Shown: positions 46,352 through 56,746, numbered from the stretch's first letter. The stretch: DNA of 64,000 nucleotides from Stutzerimonas decontaminans (GCF_000661915.1 NZ_CP007509.1:1054001-1118000); one strand, 5' to 3'. Made by a program: numbers and translations. Notes: generated by a model from the letters alone, not told the origin.

Positions 46352-47293
46352 TTAGCGGAACATCGCGCTGATCGATTCGGCATTGCTGATGCGGCGAACC
46401 GCTTCAGCCACCACTGGCGCGATGTCCAGTTGGCGAATTCGGGTGCAGGACTGTGCGGCTGCCGACAGCGGAATGGTGTTGGTCACCACCAGCTCGTCGA
46501 GCACCGAACCTTCGATGTTCTCGATGGCACGGCCAGACAGGATCGGGTGCGTGCAGTAGGCGTAGACCTTGGCCGCGCCATGATCTTTCAGCGCCTTGGC
46601 TGCATGGCACAGAGTGCCGGCGGTATCGACCATGTCGTCGACGAGGATGCAGGTACGCCCATCGATGTCGCCGATGATGTGCATCACTTCGGACTGGTTG
46701 GCCTTCGGGCGACGCTTGTCGATGATCGCCAGGTCGACGCCGAGCGACTTGGCCACAGCGCGCGCGCGGACCACGCCGCCGATGTCCGGGGAGACGATCA
46801 TCAGATTCTCGAAGCGCTGAGCCTGGATGTCATCGACCAGCACCGGCGAGCCGTAGATGTTGTCCACCGGCATGTCGAAGAAACCCTGGATCTGGTCGGC
46901 GTGGAGGTCGACGGTCAGAACACGGTTGACGCCAACGACGTCGAGCATGTCGGCCACGACCTTGGCGCTGATCGGTACGCGAGCAGAGCGCGGACGACGA
47001 TCCTGGCGGGCATAACCGAAGTAGGGGATCACAGCGGTGATTCGCGACGCCGAGGAACGGCGGAAGGCGTCGGCCAGCACCACCAGTTCCATCAGGTTGT
47101 CGTTGGTCGGAGCGCAGGTCGGTTGGATCAGAAAAACGTCCTTACCGCGAACGTTCTCGTTGATCTCGACGCTGATTTCGCCGTCGGAGAACTTACCGAC
47201 GTAGGCATCACCGAGGGGGATATGCAGCTGACGTACGACACGCCGGGCCAGGTCGGGGTTGGCGTTCCCCGTGAAGACCATCATCTTGGACAC
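46352..47293 (-). CDS. prs: Ribose-phosphate pyrophosphokinase
   Basis: A 313-residue enzyme that makes PRPP from ribose 5-phosphate and ATP, feeding nucleotide, His, Trp and NAD synthesis. Landmarks: [13 protein letters not shown], the catalytic flexible-loop region [12 protein letters not shown], and the PRPP site [18 protein letters not shown] at 47293 is used as start; it gives the family-typical [13 protein letters not shown]-terminus and 313 residues, and AGG lies upstream. An intrinsic terminator lies only about 33 bases before this start, which is unusual (see findings). Confidence 0.95.
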   Translation of the reverse strand: MSKMMVFTGNANPDLARRVVRQLHIPLGDAYVGKFSDGEISVEINENVRGKDVFLIQPTCAPTNDNLMELVVLADAFRRSSASRITAVIPYFGYARQDRRPRSARVPISAKVVADMLDVVGVNRVLTVDLHADQIQGFFDMPVDNIYGSPVLVDDIQAQRFENLMIVSPDIGGVVRARAVAKSLGVDLAIIDKRRPKANQSEVMHIIGDIDGRTCILVDDMVDTAGTLCHAAKALKDHGAAKVYAYCTHPILSGRAIENIEGSVLDELVVTNTIPLSAAAQSCTRIRQLDIAPVVAEAVRRISNAESISAMFR

Positions 47294-47326
47294 GCGCAGT
47301 ACCTGCCTGAGGGTGGGTCCGATGAA

Positions 47327-47363
47327 TAAAAAGCTGTTCAAAAGGCAAGCTCTTGAACAGCTT
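47327..47363 (-). terminator. Intrinsic terminator between tRNA-Gln and prs
   Basis: AAGCTGTTCAA and TTGAACAGCTT form a perfect 11-bp stem with an 11-base loop, followed on the minus transcript by TTTATTC. It starts 9 bases after the first tRNA-Gln and ends about 33 bases before the prs GTG. Confidence 0.87.
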
Positions 47364-47371
47364 CAAGTGTA

Positions 47372-47446
47372 TGGCAGGGGCGGCTGGATTCGAACCAACG
47401 CATGCCAGGATCAAAACCTGGTGCCTTACCGCTTGGCGACGCCCCT
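47372..47446 (-). tRNA. tRNA-Gln (anticodon UUG), copy 1
   Basis: A 75-base cloverleaf with 3' CCA encoded. The acceptor stem AGGGGCG pairs with CGCCCCT; the anticodon stem CCAGG/CCTGG holds the loop TTTTGAT, giving anticodon TTG for Gln (CAA). The T-arm GGTTCGAATCC is intact. Identical to the copy at 47499-47573. Confidence 0.96.
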
Positions 47447-47498
47447 GTAGGGTCAACTTCATTGGTGCTGTTGCAGTCGTACGAACCTTGGGAGGTTA

Positions 47499-47573
47499 TG
47501 GCAGGGGCGGCTGGATTCGAACCAACGCATGCCAGGATCAAAACCTGGTGCCTTACCGCTTGGCGACGCCCCT
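47499..47573 (-). tRNA. tRNA-Gln (anticodon UUG), copy 2
   Basis: Same 75 bases as the neighbouring copy, including the encoded CCA and anticodon loop TTTTGAT. It begins 19 bases after the ispE stop, so it must be transcribed with ispE or from a promoter inside it. The spacer to copy 1 is 52 bases. Confidence 0.96.
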
Positions 47574-47592
47574 GTATCGTACAACCTGTGTG

Positions 47593-48447
47593 CTACGCAC
47601 TCGCTTCCTGTGCCAGTTCTTCAAGGCTTCGGTGCAACATCGAAACGTTACGACCACGGGCCACGAAACTCGGCAAAGTGTCTGGAAGTTGGCGGCGGAC
47701 TTTATCAGCCTCGCCTTCGTTTGGGAAGCTCCCAAACACACAAGCTCCAGTGCCAGTCATGCTTGCCGGAACAAATTTGTTCAACAAGCTCAAAGCGTTA
47801 CGAACTTCTGGGTAACGCTTCTCGACCACCGGCTGACAGTCGTTATGACCGCCCCCTGCAAGAAGGCTGCGAACTGTAATGGCCGGGGTATTACGTGTCA
47901 ACTCTGGGTCGGCAAATATTTCCGCTGTACTAACAGAGACTTGCGGCGCGATTACGAGGAACCATGGTTCGGGCAAATCCACCGGATGCAGGCGCTCGCC
48001 GACCCCCTCGGCAAATGCCGCCCGGCCGCGGACGAACACCGGTACGTCGGCGCCCAGGGTAAGCCCCAGCTCAGCGAGTCGGTCTTCACTCAGATGTAGT
48101 TGCCACAGGTGGTCGAGGCCGAGCAGGGTGGTCGCTGCATCGGAACTGCCACCCCCGATTCCGCCGCCCATGGGCAGACGCTTGAGCAGGCTGATATCGG
48201 CGCCTAAAGAGCAGCCGCTCTCGCGCTGCAACAGGCGCGCGGCGCGGACGATCAGGTTGCTGTCGTGGTCGACCCCGGGGAGCGCGGTATGTAAACGGAT
48301 TTCGCCGTCTTCCCGCAGGCTAAAGCAGAGTTCATCGCCGTAATCGAGGAATTGGAACAGCGTCTGCAGCTCGTGATAGCCGTCGGCACGACGGCCGGTG
48401 ATGTGCAGCATCAGGTTGAGCTTGGCGGGTGCTGGCAGTGTCAGCAT
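47593..48447 (-). CDS. ispE: 4-diphosphocytidyl-2-C-methyl-D-erythritol kinase
   Basis: A 284-residue GHMP kinase of the MEP isoprenoid pathway. The N-terminal Lys motif is [14 protein letters not shown] and the ATP loop is [21 protein letters not shown]; the C-terminal GHMP part contains [12 protein letters not shown]. Its ATG follows the lolB TGA directly (TGAATG), which shows tight coupling. The downstream gene is tRNA-Gln. Confidence 0.95.
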   Translation of the reverse strand: MLTLPAPAKLNLMLHITGRRADGYHELQTLFQFLDYGDELCFSLREDGEIRLHTALPGVDHDSNLIVRAARLLQRESGCSLGADISLLKRLPMGGGIGGGSSDAATTLLGLDHLWQLHLSEDRLAELGLTLGADVPVFVRGRAAFAEGVGERLHPVDLPEPWFLVIAPQVSVSTAEIFADPELTRNTPAITVRSLLAGGGHNDCQPVVEKRYPEVRNALSLLNKFVPASMTGTGACVFGSFPNEGEADKVRRQLPDTLPSFVARGRNVSMLHRSLEELAQEASA

Positions 48448-49068
48448 TCAACGGCCCAGCTGGCGTGGTTGCCAGTCCTTGACCACCAGGGTGATCTGCA
48501 GGTCGTGACCTTGCAGGCGGATACGCTCGGGCAGAACGAAGCCATTGTGTTCTGCATAGGCGAGATAGTCGACCTGCCAGCCGTCCTGCTCCAGGTGTGC
48601 CAGGCGGCTCTCGCTGTCCAGCGTCAAGCGGCTGCGGCTATCTGGCGCCGGCACGCCACGCACCCACCAGAGCAGGTGCGATACCGGGAGCTGCCAGCCG
48701 AGCTGCGCCTGTACCAGCGCTTCTGGAGAAGCGGCCTCGAAGCGGCCCTGGCCGGCCACCTCCAGTGATACGGCGTCTGGCCGGCCGGTGAGGCGCGTGG
48801 CGCCGCGGCCTAGCGGGCCAGACAGGCGAATATCGAAATAGTCCTGGCGTTGCAGCCAGAACAGCGTGCCACTGCCGGATTCCTGTGGTGCGCGAATGCC
48901 GATTTTGCCGCTGATCTGCCAGCCATCGAGCGTCTCGACCTGATGGCGGTGCTGTTTCCAGGCCGCTGCGCTGCCGGGGCCTTCAACCGATTCGCGTGGT
49001 CCGAGCCCGGCGCAGCCGGCAAGCAGGAGAGCAAGGCAGGGGGCAAGAAGCTTTTTCAGCAGGGACAT
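48448..49068 (-). CDS. lolB: Outer-membrane lipoprotein insertion protein LolB
   Basis: A 206-residue lipoprotein receptor that takes lipoproteins from LolA and inserts them in the outer membrane. Lipobox LLLAGCAG, Cys near residue 19. The LolB fold appears from about residue 45: [44 protein letters not shown], then [16 protein letters not shown] [16 protein letters not shown]. The gene starts 3 bases after the TPR gene and runs directly into ispE, so the three form an operon. Confidence 0.93.
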   Translation of the reverse strand: MSLLKKLLAPCLALLLAGCAGLGPRESVEGPGSAAAWKQHRHQVETLDGWQISGKIGIRAPQESGSGTLFWLQRQDYFDIRLSGPLGRGATRLTGRPDAVSLEVAGQGRFEAASPEALVQAQLGWQLPVSHLLWWVRGVPAPDSRSRLTLDSESRLAHLEQDGWQVDYLAYAEHNGFVLPERIRLQGHDLQITLVVKDWQPRQLGR

Positions 49069-49071
49069 GGG

Positions 49072-50799
49072 TCAGGGCTTCTCCGATCCCGTCAGCCGCT
49101 TGAGCGTTTCGCGCAAGATCTCACTGTCAGGTTGTAGTTTGAGTGCTCTGGACCAGACCGCGCGCGCCTCGCTGCGTTCACCCAGGGTCCACAGCACTTC
49201 GCCCAGATGTGCCGCCACTTCATGGTCGGGAAAACGCTGCAGAGCCTTACGCAGCAGCGCTTCGGCCTCGGTCAGATTGCCCAGACGGAAGTTGACCCAG
49301 CCAAGACTGTCGAGGATCGCCGGGTCGTCGGGGTTGAGCTGGTAGGCCTGCTCGATCAGCTGCAAGGCCTCGTCGTGCCGGTTGGTGCGGTCGGTCAGGG
49401 TGTAGCCGAGTGCGTTCAGGGCCATGGCGTTGTCCGGCTCGCGCTCGATGATGAAGCGCAGGTCACGTTCCAGCTGGGCCAGATCGCCGCGCGTCTCGGC
49501 GAGCATGGCGCGGGTGTAGAGCAGGTTGAGGTCATCGGGGAACTCCTCCAGCGCCTGCTCCGCCAGCTTCCATGCCTGCTCGATGCGCTTGTGTTCAGAG
49601 AGCGCTTCGATCTCGATCAGGTACAGTTGAATGGCGTAGTCCGGTTGCTGCTGACGCGCATCGGCGAGCACCGCTGAGGCTTCCTGGTCGCGCTTGCTGG
49701 CGTAGAGCAGCTGGCTCTGCAGCAGTTTCGCCGGCAGGTATTCGTTGCCCGGACCGACCTGCGCCAGTGCATCCAGCGCCTTGATATTTCGGCCCATCGC
49801 CTGATAGGCGCGCCCGAGATTGAAGTAGGCCGCGTCGACGTGGCTGCCGCGCTCGATCAGTTCTTCCAGGTAGACGGTGGCCTCACGCCAGGCTTCGGCC
49901 TCCATGCAGACCAGCGCCATGGAAAAGCGCAGATCGTCATCGGCCGGATGTTGCTGGACCAGTGTGGCGAACTCGCCCATGGCGTCTTCCAGGCGTTCCT
50001 GCTCGACCAGCAGGCGTGCATAAGTCAGACGCAGGCGCTTGTCTTCCGGATGCTGGCGCAGGGCTTTCTCGAGTAGCGGCAATGCTTCATCACTGCGCTG
50101 CAAGCTGTGCAGCAGGCGGGCTTCGAGGAGAATCGAGGGGATCTGACGCTGCTTGGTTGGCTGCTTCTGCAGAAGGGCCAGTGCTTCCTCGCTGCGATCG
50201 TCCTGCTGGAGTAGAACGGCCTTGCCGAAAGTCAGCTGCGGATTGTCTGGATTCTTGAGCAGCAGTTTGTCGAAGCTCTGCAGCAAGCCGGCGCGCGTGT
50301 CTGGATCGGTTTCTGATGCCGAAAGCGCGAGAAAATCGAAGTGCGTGTCGCCCTGGCCCTGCAGGACCTTCTCCATGAACTCCATGGACTCCTCGTAACG
50401 GCCGGCGCGGGCCAGCTGCACGGCAGCAGCGCGTTGTGCGTCGAGGCTTTGCGGGGCGTTGCGTGCCCAGATCAACGCCGTGTCCAGTGCGGCCTGCTCG
50501 GCGCCGAGGTACTCAGCGATGCGGAAGCCGCGCTCGGCGACACCGGCATCCTGCGTTGCATGCGCCTGCTGGACGTAGTTGCCCAGCGCGATATCGAAGC
50601 GATTACGCTGCCCGGCCAGCTCTGCGACCAGCAGCGCATAGAGGGTTTGGCGGCTGAACGAGCCATACTCTGCCGCGTCGCCGGCGGAGCTCTCCGCCGC
50701 AGCGTCCTCTACCGGTGGGCTGCTATCGGGTGCTTGCTGCGTGAATGTCTGGCAGCCGCCGATCAACAGCAGGGCGGCAAGTGCGGCGAGTCTTTTCAT
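49072..50799 (-). CDS. Tetratricopeptide-repeat outer-membrane lipoprotein
   Basis: A 575-residue lipoprotein. The lipobox is LIGGC (Cys near residue 16). TPR units run from about residue 65 to the end, with repeats such as ALDTALIWARNAP, EALPLLEKALRQHPEDKRL, AMALNALGYTLTDRTNRHDEAL and SLGWVNFRLGNLTEAEALLRK. It matches the Pseudomonas PA4667-type protein placed upstream of lolB. Role not established; possibly scaffold for envelope assembly. Start 50799 begins at MKRLAALAALLLI. It is divergent from hemA. Confidence 0.9.
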   Translation of the reverse strand: MKRLAALAALLLIGGCQTFTQQAPDSSPPVEDAAAESSAGDAAEYGSFSRQTLYALLVAELAGQRNRFDIALGNYVQQAHATQDAGVAERGFRIAEYLGAEQAALDTALIWARNAPQSLDAQRAAAVQLARAGRYEESMEFMEKVLQGQGDTHFDFLALSASETDPDTRAGLLQSFDKLLLKNPDNPQLTFGKAVLLQQDDRSEEALALLQKQPTKQRQIPSILLEARLLHSLQRSDEALPLLEKALRQHPEDKRLRLTYARLLVEQERLEDAMGEFATLVQQHPADDDLRFSMALVCMEAEAWREATVYLEELIERGSHVDAAYFNLGRAYQAMGRNIKALDALAQVGPGNEYLPAKLLQSQLLYASKRDQEASAVLADARQQQPDYAIQLYLIEIEALSEHKRIEQAWKLAEQALEEFPDDLNLLYTRAMLAETRGDLAQLERDLRFIIEREPDNAMALNALGYTLTDRTNRHDEALQLIEQAYQLNPDDPAILDSLGWVNFRLGNLTEAEALLRKALQRFPDHEVAAHLGEVLWTLGERSEARAVWSRALKLQPDSEILRETLKRLTGSEKP

Positions 50800-50999
50800 A
50801 AAGGGAAATGTACGGCTGTATGCGGTCGCGGCATGATGACACAAGCCGCAGGTCAAGCCCATGGCCCCTATTGGGGGTGCAGGCCGGTTCGGTAGGCAAT
50901 CGGCCGTACCAATCGAATCCGACAATCGAGGGCAATGGTTGTTCTCCATCTGTCGAAGTAGGAGAATTGCGCGCTCTGTTTTCGAATCAGCGATTCTGC

Positions 51000-52268
51000 A
51001 TGGCTTTCCTCGCGCTTGGCATCAATCACAAGACCGCTTCGGTGGACGTCCGCGAGCGCGTAGCCTTCACGCCCGACCAGATGGTCGAGGCCTTGCGACA
51101 GCTGTGTCGCGTCACGCCGACCCGTGAAGCGGCGATCCTCTCGACCTGTAATCGCAGCGAGCTGTATCTGCAGCAGGATCAGGTTGAAGCCGACGCCGTG
51201 CTGGCCTGGCTGGCCAACTATCACCGCCTCAGTCTCGACGAGCTCAAGGCGTGCGCCTATGTGCATGTCGACGATCAGGCCGTGCGCCACATGATGCGCG
51301 TCGCCTCGGGGCTTGACTCGCTGGTGCTGGGCGAGCCGCAGATTCTCGGACAGATGAAGTCTGCCTATGCGGTCGCCCGCGAGGCCGGCAGCGTTGGTCC
51401 ACTGCTTGGCCGGCTGTTTCAGGCGACCTTCAGCACGGCGAAAACCGTGCGTACCGATACCGCCATCGGTGAGAACCCGGTTTCCGTCGCTTTTGCCGCA
51501 GTCAGCCTGGCGCGACAGATCTTCAGCAATCTGCAGCGCAGCCAAGCGTTGCTGATCGGCGCAGGGGAGACCATCACCCTGGTGGCGCGCCACCTGCATG
51601 AGCAGGGCGTAAAGAAGATCGTCGTCGCCAACCGCACGCTCGAGCGCGCCAGTGCGCTGGCCGCTGAACTGGGCGCCCATGCCATTCTGCTTGCCGATAT
51701 CCCGGATGAGTTGCACAACAGCGACATCGTCATCAGTTCCACTGCCAGCCAGCTGCCGATCCTCGGCAAGGGCGCGGTCGAACAGGCCCTGAAGCGGCGC
51801 AAGCACAAGCCGATGTTCATGGTCGATATCGCCGTGCCACGGGATATCGAGCCGCAGGTCGGTGAGCTGGACGACGTCTATCTGTATACGGTTGACGATC
51901 TGCACGAGGTGGTCGCGGAGAACCTCAAAAGCCGCCAGGGTGCCGCCCAGGCCGCCGAGGAACTGGTCGCCGCCGGCACCGAAGACTTCATGCAGCGTCT
52001 GCGCGAACTGGCCGCGGTCGATGTGCTCAAGGCCTATCGGCAGCATGCCGAGCGGATTCGCGACGATGAGCTGAGCAAGGCCCAGCGCCTGCTGGCCAAT
52101 GGCGGCAGCGCCGAGGATGTCCTCGCGCAGCTGGCCCGGGGCCTGACCAACAAGCTGCTGCACGCACCCAGCGTGCAGCTGAAGAAACTCTCCGCCGAGG
52201 GCCGCGTCGAGGCGCTGAGCATGGCCCAGGAACTCTTCGCCCTGCACGAGGGCACGGAAAAACCATGA
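51000..52268 (+). CDS. hemA: Glutamyl-tRNA reductase
   Basis: A 422-residue enzyme for the first step of the C5 pathway to 5-aminolevulinate. The catalytic Cys is in [12 protein letters not shown]; the N-terminus is [21 protein letters not shown], and the NADPH domain has [16 protein letters not shown]. Start 51000 is the standard one; upstream codons are in frame but not conserved-like. The next gene overlaps its stop by ATGA at 52265. Confidence 0.96.
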   Translation: MAFLALGINHKTASVDVRERVAFTPDQMVEALRQLCRVTPTREAAILSTCNRSELYLQQDQVEADAVLAWLANYHRLSLDELKACAYVHVDDQAVRHMMRVASGLDSLVLGEPQILGQMKSAYAVAREAGSVGPLLGRLFQATFSTAKTVRTDTAIGENPVSVAFAAVSLARQIFSNLQRSQALLIGAGETITLVARHLHEQGVKKIVVANRTLERASALAAELGAHAILLADIPDELHNSDIVISSTASQLPILGKGAVEQALKRRKHKPMFMVDIAVPRDIEPQVGELDDVYLYTVDDLHEVVAENLKSRQGAAQAAEELVAAGTEDFMQRLRELAAVDVLKAYRQHAERIRDDELSKAQRLLANGGSAEDVLAQLARGLTNKLLHAPSVQLKKLSAEGRVEALSMAQELFALHEGTEKP

Positions 52269-53347
52269 AAGCTTCGCTGCTGAACAAGCTGGACATCCTG
52301 CAGGACCGTTTCGAGGAACTCACCGCGCTGCTAGGCGACGGCGAAGTCATCAGCGACCAGACTCGTTTCCGCGCCTATTCGCGCGAATACGCCGAAGTCG
52401 AGCCGGTGATCGTCGCCTATCGCCAGCTGTGCAGGGTCCAGCAGGACCTCGAAGGCGCCCAGGCGCTGCTCAAGGACAGCGATCCCGACATGCGCGAGAT
52501 GGCCGAGGAGGAAGTCGCCGAGGCCAAGGTGCAGCTCGAAACCCTGGAAGCCAATCTGCAGCGCATGTTGCTGCCCAAGGACCCGAACGACGGGCGCAAC
52601 GTGTTCCTGGAAATCCGCGCCGGCACCGGCGGCGACGAGGCGGCAATCTTCGCCGGCGATCTGTTCCGCATGTATTCACGCTATGCCGAGAAGCAGGGCT
52701 GGCGCGTCGAGATTCTCTCCGAGAGCGAGGGCGAGCACGGCGGTTACAAGGAAGTGATCTCCCGCGTCGAGGGCGACAACGTCTACGCCAAGCTCAAGTT
52801 CGAGTCCGGTGCCCACCGGGTGCAACGCGTGCCGGAAACCGAATCGCAGGGGCGTATTCATACCTCGGCCTGCACCGTGGCGGTCCTGCCGGAGCCTGAT
52901 GAACAAGCGGCGGTGGAAATCAATCCGGCCGAGCTGCGCATCGACACCTATCGCTCCTCCGGGGCGGGTGGGCAGCACGTCAATAAGACCGATTCGGCGA
53001 TCCGCATCACCCACCTGCCGACCGGCATCGTCGTCGAGTGTCAGGAAGAGCGTTCGCAGCACAAGAATCGCGCCAAGGCCATGGCCTGGCTCGCCGCCAA
53101 GCTGCAGGACCGCCAGGACGCCGCGGCGCACAAGGAAATCTCCGAGACGCGCAAACTGCTGGTCGGCTCCGGTGATCGCTCCGAGCGTATCCGCACCTAC
53201 AATTTCCCCCAGGGCCGCGTCACCGACCACCGGGTCAACCTGACGCTGTACTCGCTCAACGAAGTGATCGCCGGCTCCGTGGAGCAGGTCATCGAGCCCC
53301 TGCTGCAGGAATATCAGGCCGATCAGCTGGCTGCGCTGGGCGACTGA
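52265..53347 (+). CDS. prfA: Peptide chain release factor 1
   Basis: A 360-residue class I release factor for UAA and UAG. The GGQ motif is in [20 protein letters not shown], and the codon-recognition region includes a PxT-type segment ([16 protein letters not shown]). Length is exact for the family. Coupled to hemA by an overlapping start. Its GGQ glutamine is methylated by PrmC, encoded next. Confidence 0.97.
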   Translation: MKASLLNKLDILQDRFEELTALLGDGEVISDQTRFRAYSREYAEVEPVIVAYRQLCRVQQDLEGAQALLKDSDPDMREMAEEEVAEAKVQLETLEANLQRMLLPKDPNDGRNVFLEIRAGTGGDEAAIFAGDLFRMYSRYAEKQGWRVEILSESEGEHGGYKEVISRVEGDNVYAKLKFESGAHRVQRVPETESQGRIHTSACTVAVLPEPDEQAAVEINPAELRIDTYRSSGAGGQHVNKTDSAIRITHLPTGIVVECQEERSQHKNRAKAMAWLAAKLQDRQDAAAHKEISETRKLLVGSGDRSERIRTYNFPQGRVTDHRVNLTLYSLNEVIAGSVEQVIEPLLQEYQADQLAALGD

Positions 53348-53385
53348 TCCCTTCTGCTGCGCGCCGCGCTACCGACGAGCAATTA

Positions 53386-54213
53386 ATGCCAACCATCGAG
53401 TCCCTACTGCAAAGTGCCGATCTGCCGGACTCGCCGAGCGCCAGGCTGGATGCCGAGTGGTTGCTCGCCGCGGCGCTGGGCAAGTCGGCGAGCTATCTGC
53501 GCACCTGGCCGGAGCGCGAGGTGTCGGCGGAGTGCGCCGAGCGCTTCGCCGCGCACCTGGCGCGGCGCCGGCAGGGAGAGCCCGTCGCCTATATCCTCGG
53601 GCGCCAAGGCTTTTGGAGTCTAGAGCTGGAAGTGGCGGCGGATACGCTGATTCCGCGGCCGGACACCGAGTTGCTTGTCGAAACCGCGCTCCAGCTGCTT
53701 CCCGCAACCCCGGCTCGAGTGCTCGATCTGGGCACTGGAACTGGCGCAATCGCGCTGGCGCTGGCGGCTGAACGTCCGGCGTGGCAGCTCTGTGGTGTCG
53801 ACCGCGTCGAGGCGGCCGTGACGCTGGCCGAGCGTAATCGGCAGCGCCTCGGCCTGCGCAACGCCGCGTTTGTCTTGAGCCACTGGTTTGCCGGGTTGGC
53901 CGGGGAGCGCTTCGAGATGATCGTCAGCAATCCTCCCTATATTCCGGCCAGCGACCCGCACCTGCAGCTGGGCGACCTGCGTTTCGAACCGCAGAGTGCG
54001 CTGGTCGCAGGCGCGGACGGGCTGGACGACATTCGCTCGATCATCCACCAAGCTCCCGCGCACCTGCTGCCGGCCGGCTGGCTGCTGCTGGAGCACGGCT
54101 ACGACCAAGCCGAAGTGGTGCGCACGTTGCTGGTTTCCGGTGGCTTCGAAGATGTGCAGAGCCGGCTCGATCTGGGTGGACATGAGCGCATCAGCCTTGG
54201 CCGCCTGCCATGA
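53386..54213 (+). CDS. prmC: Release factor glutamine methyltransferase PrmC
   Basis: A 275-residue SAM methyltransferase that methylates the Gln of the GGQ loop of release factors. The SAM site is ARVLDLGTGTGAIALALA and the active-site NPPY is in IVSNPPYIPASDPHL. It lies 38 bases after prfA. Confidence 0.96.
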   Translation: MPTIESLLQSADLPDSPSARLDAEWLLAAALGKSASYLRTWPEREVSAECAERFAAHLARRRQGEPVAYILGRQGFWSLELEVAADTLIPRPDTELLVETALQLLPATPARVLDLGTGTGAIALALAAERPAWQLCGVDRVEAAVTLAERNRQRLGLRNAAFVLSHWFAGLAGERFEMIVSNPPYIPASDPHLQLGDLRFEPQSALVAGADGLDDIRSIIHQAPAHLLPAGWLLLEHGYDQAEVVRTLLVSGGFEDVQSRLDLGGHERISLGRLP

Positions 54214-54234
54214 TTCTGTTTCGTGAGGTCCAGC

Positions 54235-54984
54235 ATGCTGAGTGACGAAGAACTGCTGCGCTACAGTCGGCAGATCCTGCTCAAGCAGGTCGATATCGAG
54301 GGGCAGCTGCGACTCAAGCAAAGCCGGGCTTTGATAGTCGGGCTTGGCGGATTGGGCTCGCCGGTGGCGCTCTATCTGGCCGCTGCCGGCGTCGGTGAAC
54401 TGCATCTTGCCGACTTCGACACCCTGGATCTGACCAACCTGCAGCGGCAAATTGCCCATGACACTCCCTCACTGGGCCTGCACAAGGTCGACTCGGCCAT
54501 GCTCCGGCTGGAGGCACTCAACCCAAATGTGCGGCTAGTGCCATATCGCAGCGGTTTGGACGCCGATTCGCTCGATGCGGCGGTCGCCCAGGTCGATCTG
54601 GTGCTCGATTGCACGGACAACTTCGGCATCCGTGAAGCGGTTAACGCTGCCTGCGTGAAGGCCAAGAAACCCTTGGTCAGTGGTGCGGCGATCCGCTTTG
54701 AAGGACAGCTGTCGGTGTTCGATCCACGAGTCGAAACGAGCCCTTGCTATCACTGCCTGTACGGGCACGGTAGCGAAGCCGAGCTGACCTGCAGTGAGGC
54801 CGGTGTGATTGGCCCGCTGGTGGGTATGGTCGGCAGCCTGCAAGCGCTGGAAGCGCTGAAACTGCTGGCAGGTTTTGGTGAGCCTCTGATTGGTCGGCTG
54901 CTCTTGATTGATGCATTGAGCAGTCGATTCCGCGAAATGCGCGTCAAACGCGACCCACGTTGCACGGTGTGCGGTCGTGACTGA
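54235..54984 (+). CDS. moeB: Molybdopterin-synthase adenylyltransferase MoeB
   Basis: A 249-residue E1-like enzyme that adenylates the C-terminus of the MoaD sulfur carrier. The nucleotide motif is [17 protein letters not shown]; zinc Cys pairs are SPCYHCLYG and RCTVCGRD, and [17 protein letters not shown] holds a further conserved Cys. ATG 54235 is preferred over GTG 54223 because GAGG lies six bases before it. It overlaps murI by 8 bases. Confidence 0.93.
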   Translation: MLSDEELLRYSRQILLKQVDIEGQLRLKQSRALIVGLGGLGSPVALYLAAAGVGELHLADFDTLDLTNLQRQIAHDTPSLGLHKVDSAMLRLEALNPNVRLVPYRSGLDADSLDAAVAQVDLVLDCTDNFGIREAVNAACVKAKKPLVSGAAIRFEGQLSVFDPRVETSPCYHCLYGHGSEAELTCSEAGVIGPLVGMVGSLQALEALKLLAGFGEPLIGRLLLIDALSSRFREMRVKRDPRCTVCGRD

Positions 54985-55771
54985 CGGCAGCGCGCCCGTA
55001 GGCGTCTTCGACTCAGGGGTTGGCGGACTCTCGGTACTGCGCGAAATACGTAAATGCCTGCCCAACGAATCCCTGCTCTACCTGGCTGACAGCGCGCATG
55101 TGCCATATGGCGAGAAGAGCCCGGAGTACATCCGCGAGCGCTGCCGCATCATTGCCGCCTTTCTTGTTGAGCAAGGTGCCAAGGCGCTGGTGGTGGCGTG
55201 CAATACCGCGACGGCTGCCGGGGTCGCCGAGCTGCGCGAGTGTTATCCACTAATGCCGATCGTCGCCATGGAGCCGGCCGTCAAGCCCGCCGCTCAGGCC
55301 ACGCGTAGCGGCGTCGTCGGCGTGCTTGCGACGACGGGGACGCTGAAGAGCGCGAGGTTCGCGGCATTGCTTGATCGCTTTGCCGCCGATGTACGTGTCA
55401 TCACCCAACCATGTCCCGGCCTGGTCGAGCGCATCGAGGCAGGCGATCTGGACAGTCCTGAGACCCGCGCAATGTTGATCGGCTGGATCGAGCCGCTGCT
55501 GGCGCAGGGCTGCGATACGCTGATTCTGGGCTGTACGCACTATCCGTTCATCCGGCCGCTGCTGACGGCGTTGCTGCCTGCCGACGTCCATCTTATTGAT
55601 ACCGGAGCGGCCGTGGCGCGACGCTTGAGCGAGTTGCTGGCAGAGCGCCACTTGCTCGCTGGCGGAGGAGCCACGCAGCGTTTTTATTGCAGTGGCGATC
55701 CGCAGCGAATGGCCCGTGTCCTGCCTATACTTTGGGGTGAAAACGTCGAGGTTGAGTTCTTTTCTGGCTAG
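54977..55771 (+). CDS. murI: Glutamate racemase
   Basis: A 264-residue cofactor-independent racemase that supplies D-glutamate for peptidoglycan. The two catalytic Cys are in [11 protein letters not shown] and [12 protein letters not shown]; the N-terminus is [20 protein letters not shown] at 54977 lies inside the end of moeB, and the overlap suggests coupled translation. Confidence 0.95.
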   Translation: MTDGSAPVGVFDSGVGGLSVLREIRKCLPNESLLYLADSAHVPYGEKSPEYIRERCRIIAAFLVEQGAKALVVACNTATAAGVAELRECYPLMPIVAMEPAVKPAAQATRSGVVGVLATTGTLKSARFAALLDRFAADVRVITQPCPGLVERIEAGDLDSPETRAMLIGWIEPLLAQGCDTLILGCTHYPFIRPLLTALLPADVHLIDTGAAVARRLSELLAERHLLAGGGATQRFYCSGDPQRMARVLPILWGENVEVEFFSG

Positions 55772-55855
55772 GAACTCCCGACTCAGCCGGGTTTCTCAAT
55801 TGATGCTGACAATTAATAACCAAACAAACGCAGTGTTTTTTATAAGGAAGTTCCC

Positions 55856-56374
55856 ATGAAAAAACTGTTTTCCCTGGCTGCCGTGGCGGCGCTTTCCGTA
55901 GGGCAAATGGCGGCTGTCCACGCCGTAGACTTTACCGTTGCGGTTGGTCAGACCGACGAGTCGACCATGACTTATCGGCTGGGTGCGCAATTCGACTTCA
56001 ACAAGAGCTGGTTCCAGACCAGCGTGGGTCGCCTGACTGGTTACTGGGATGCCGGTTACACCTACTGGGAAGGTGACGAGTCGTCGAGCAACCACAGCAT
56101 TTCGCTGGCTCCGGTATTCGTCTACGAATTCGCGGGTGAGTCGGTCAAGCCGTATGTCGAGGCAGGCATCGGCGTCGCGGCGTTCGAGAACACCGAGGTC
56201 GAGGGCAATCGTCTGGGTTCGTCTTTCCAGTTCGAGGATCGCCTCGGCGCTGGTCTGCGTTTCGCCGGTGGCCACGAGGTGGGCGTGCGCGCAATCCACT
56301 ATTCAAATGCCGGCATCAAGAAGCCGAACGATGGTGTCGAAAGCTACGCCCTGCATTACCGCATGGCGTTCTAA
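55856..56374 (+). CDS. pagL: Lipid A 3-O-deacylase PagL
   Basis: A 172-residue outer-membrane beta-barrel that removes the 3-O-acyl chain of lipid A. The signal peptide spans about 1-23 (LSVGQMAAVHA). The catalytic triad is readable: His148, Ser150 (RAIHYSNAG) and Glu162 (NDGVESY). The RLTGYWDAGYTYWEG segment and length are as in P. aeruginosa PagL, and the position next to murI matches that genome. Lipid A deacylation alters TLR4 recognition; regulation is not visible here. Confidence 0.94.
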   Translation: MKKLFSLAAVAALSVGQMAAVHAVDFTVAVGQTDESTMTYRLGAQFDFNKSWFQTSVGRLTGYWDAGYTYWEGDESSSNHSISLAPVFVYEFAGESVKPYVEAGIGVAAFENTEVEGNRLGSSFQFEDRLGAGLRFAGGHEVGVRAIHYSNAGIKKPNDGVESYALHYRMAF

Positions 56375-56391
56375 GCGAGCCTGTTCCAACC

Positions 56392-56420
56392 GCTGCAGGG
56401 TGTGTCGTGCGCCCTGCAGC
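56392..56420. terminator. Hairpin between convergent pagL and YkgJ-type gene
   Basis: A perfect 9-bp stem (GCTGCAGGG / CCCTGCAGC) with an 11-base loop located between the two stops. No T tract is present. Confidence 0.45.
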
Positions 56421-56434
56421 ACCCGTCAGCTGTC

Positions 56435-56746
56435 TCAGTCATATGCCGTGGCGCTGCCCTTGCGCTCCTCCTGGCAATCCTCCGAGCCCAGCTCGAATTC
56501 CCTGCAGATCAATGGGCGATTTGCATAGATCGTGCAGCGCATGCTGTCCCGATCGAGCGCTGCGCACCAGCCGTCCTCCAGTCGCAGCATGACTTCACCA
56601 CCCCATGCGTCTGTGTCGATAAATCGCTCCGGTACGCCGGTATCGCTGAACAGCAACACCTCGAGTCGGCAGCAGCAGGCCGCGCAGGTAGCGCAGCTCA
56701 CCGAGGTGTCTTCAAGTTGCTGGTGGGGGATGGTCGAGTCGTTCAT
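56435..56746 (-). CDS. YkgJ family cysteine cluster protein
   Basis: A 103-residue protein with a dense Cys pattern: VSCATCAACCCRLEVLL near residue 18, WCAALD, RCTIYANRPLICREFELG and EDCQEE. The family (formerly UPF0153) is thought to bind zinc or an iron-sulfur cluster, and no reaction is established. It is well separated from the permease upstream and converges on pagL. Confidence 0.88.
   Translation of the reverse strand: MNDSTIPHQQLEDTSVSCATCAACCCRLEVLLFSDTGVPERFIDTDAWGGEVMLRLEDGWCAALDRDSMRCTIYANRPLICREFELGSEDCQEERKGSATAYD

Noticed and set aside
50868..52247. 459-residue frame on the minus strand
   Set aside because: Antisense to hemA; no start signal or domain.
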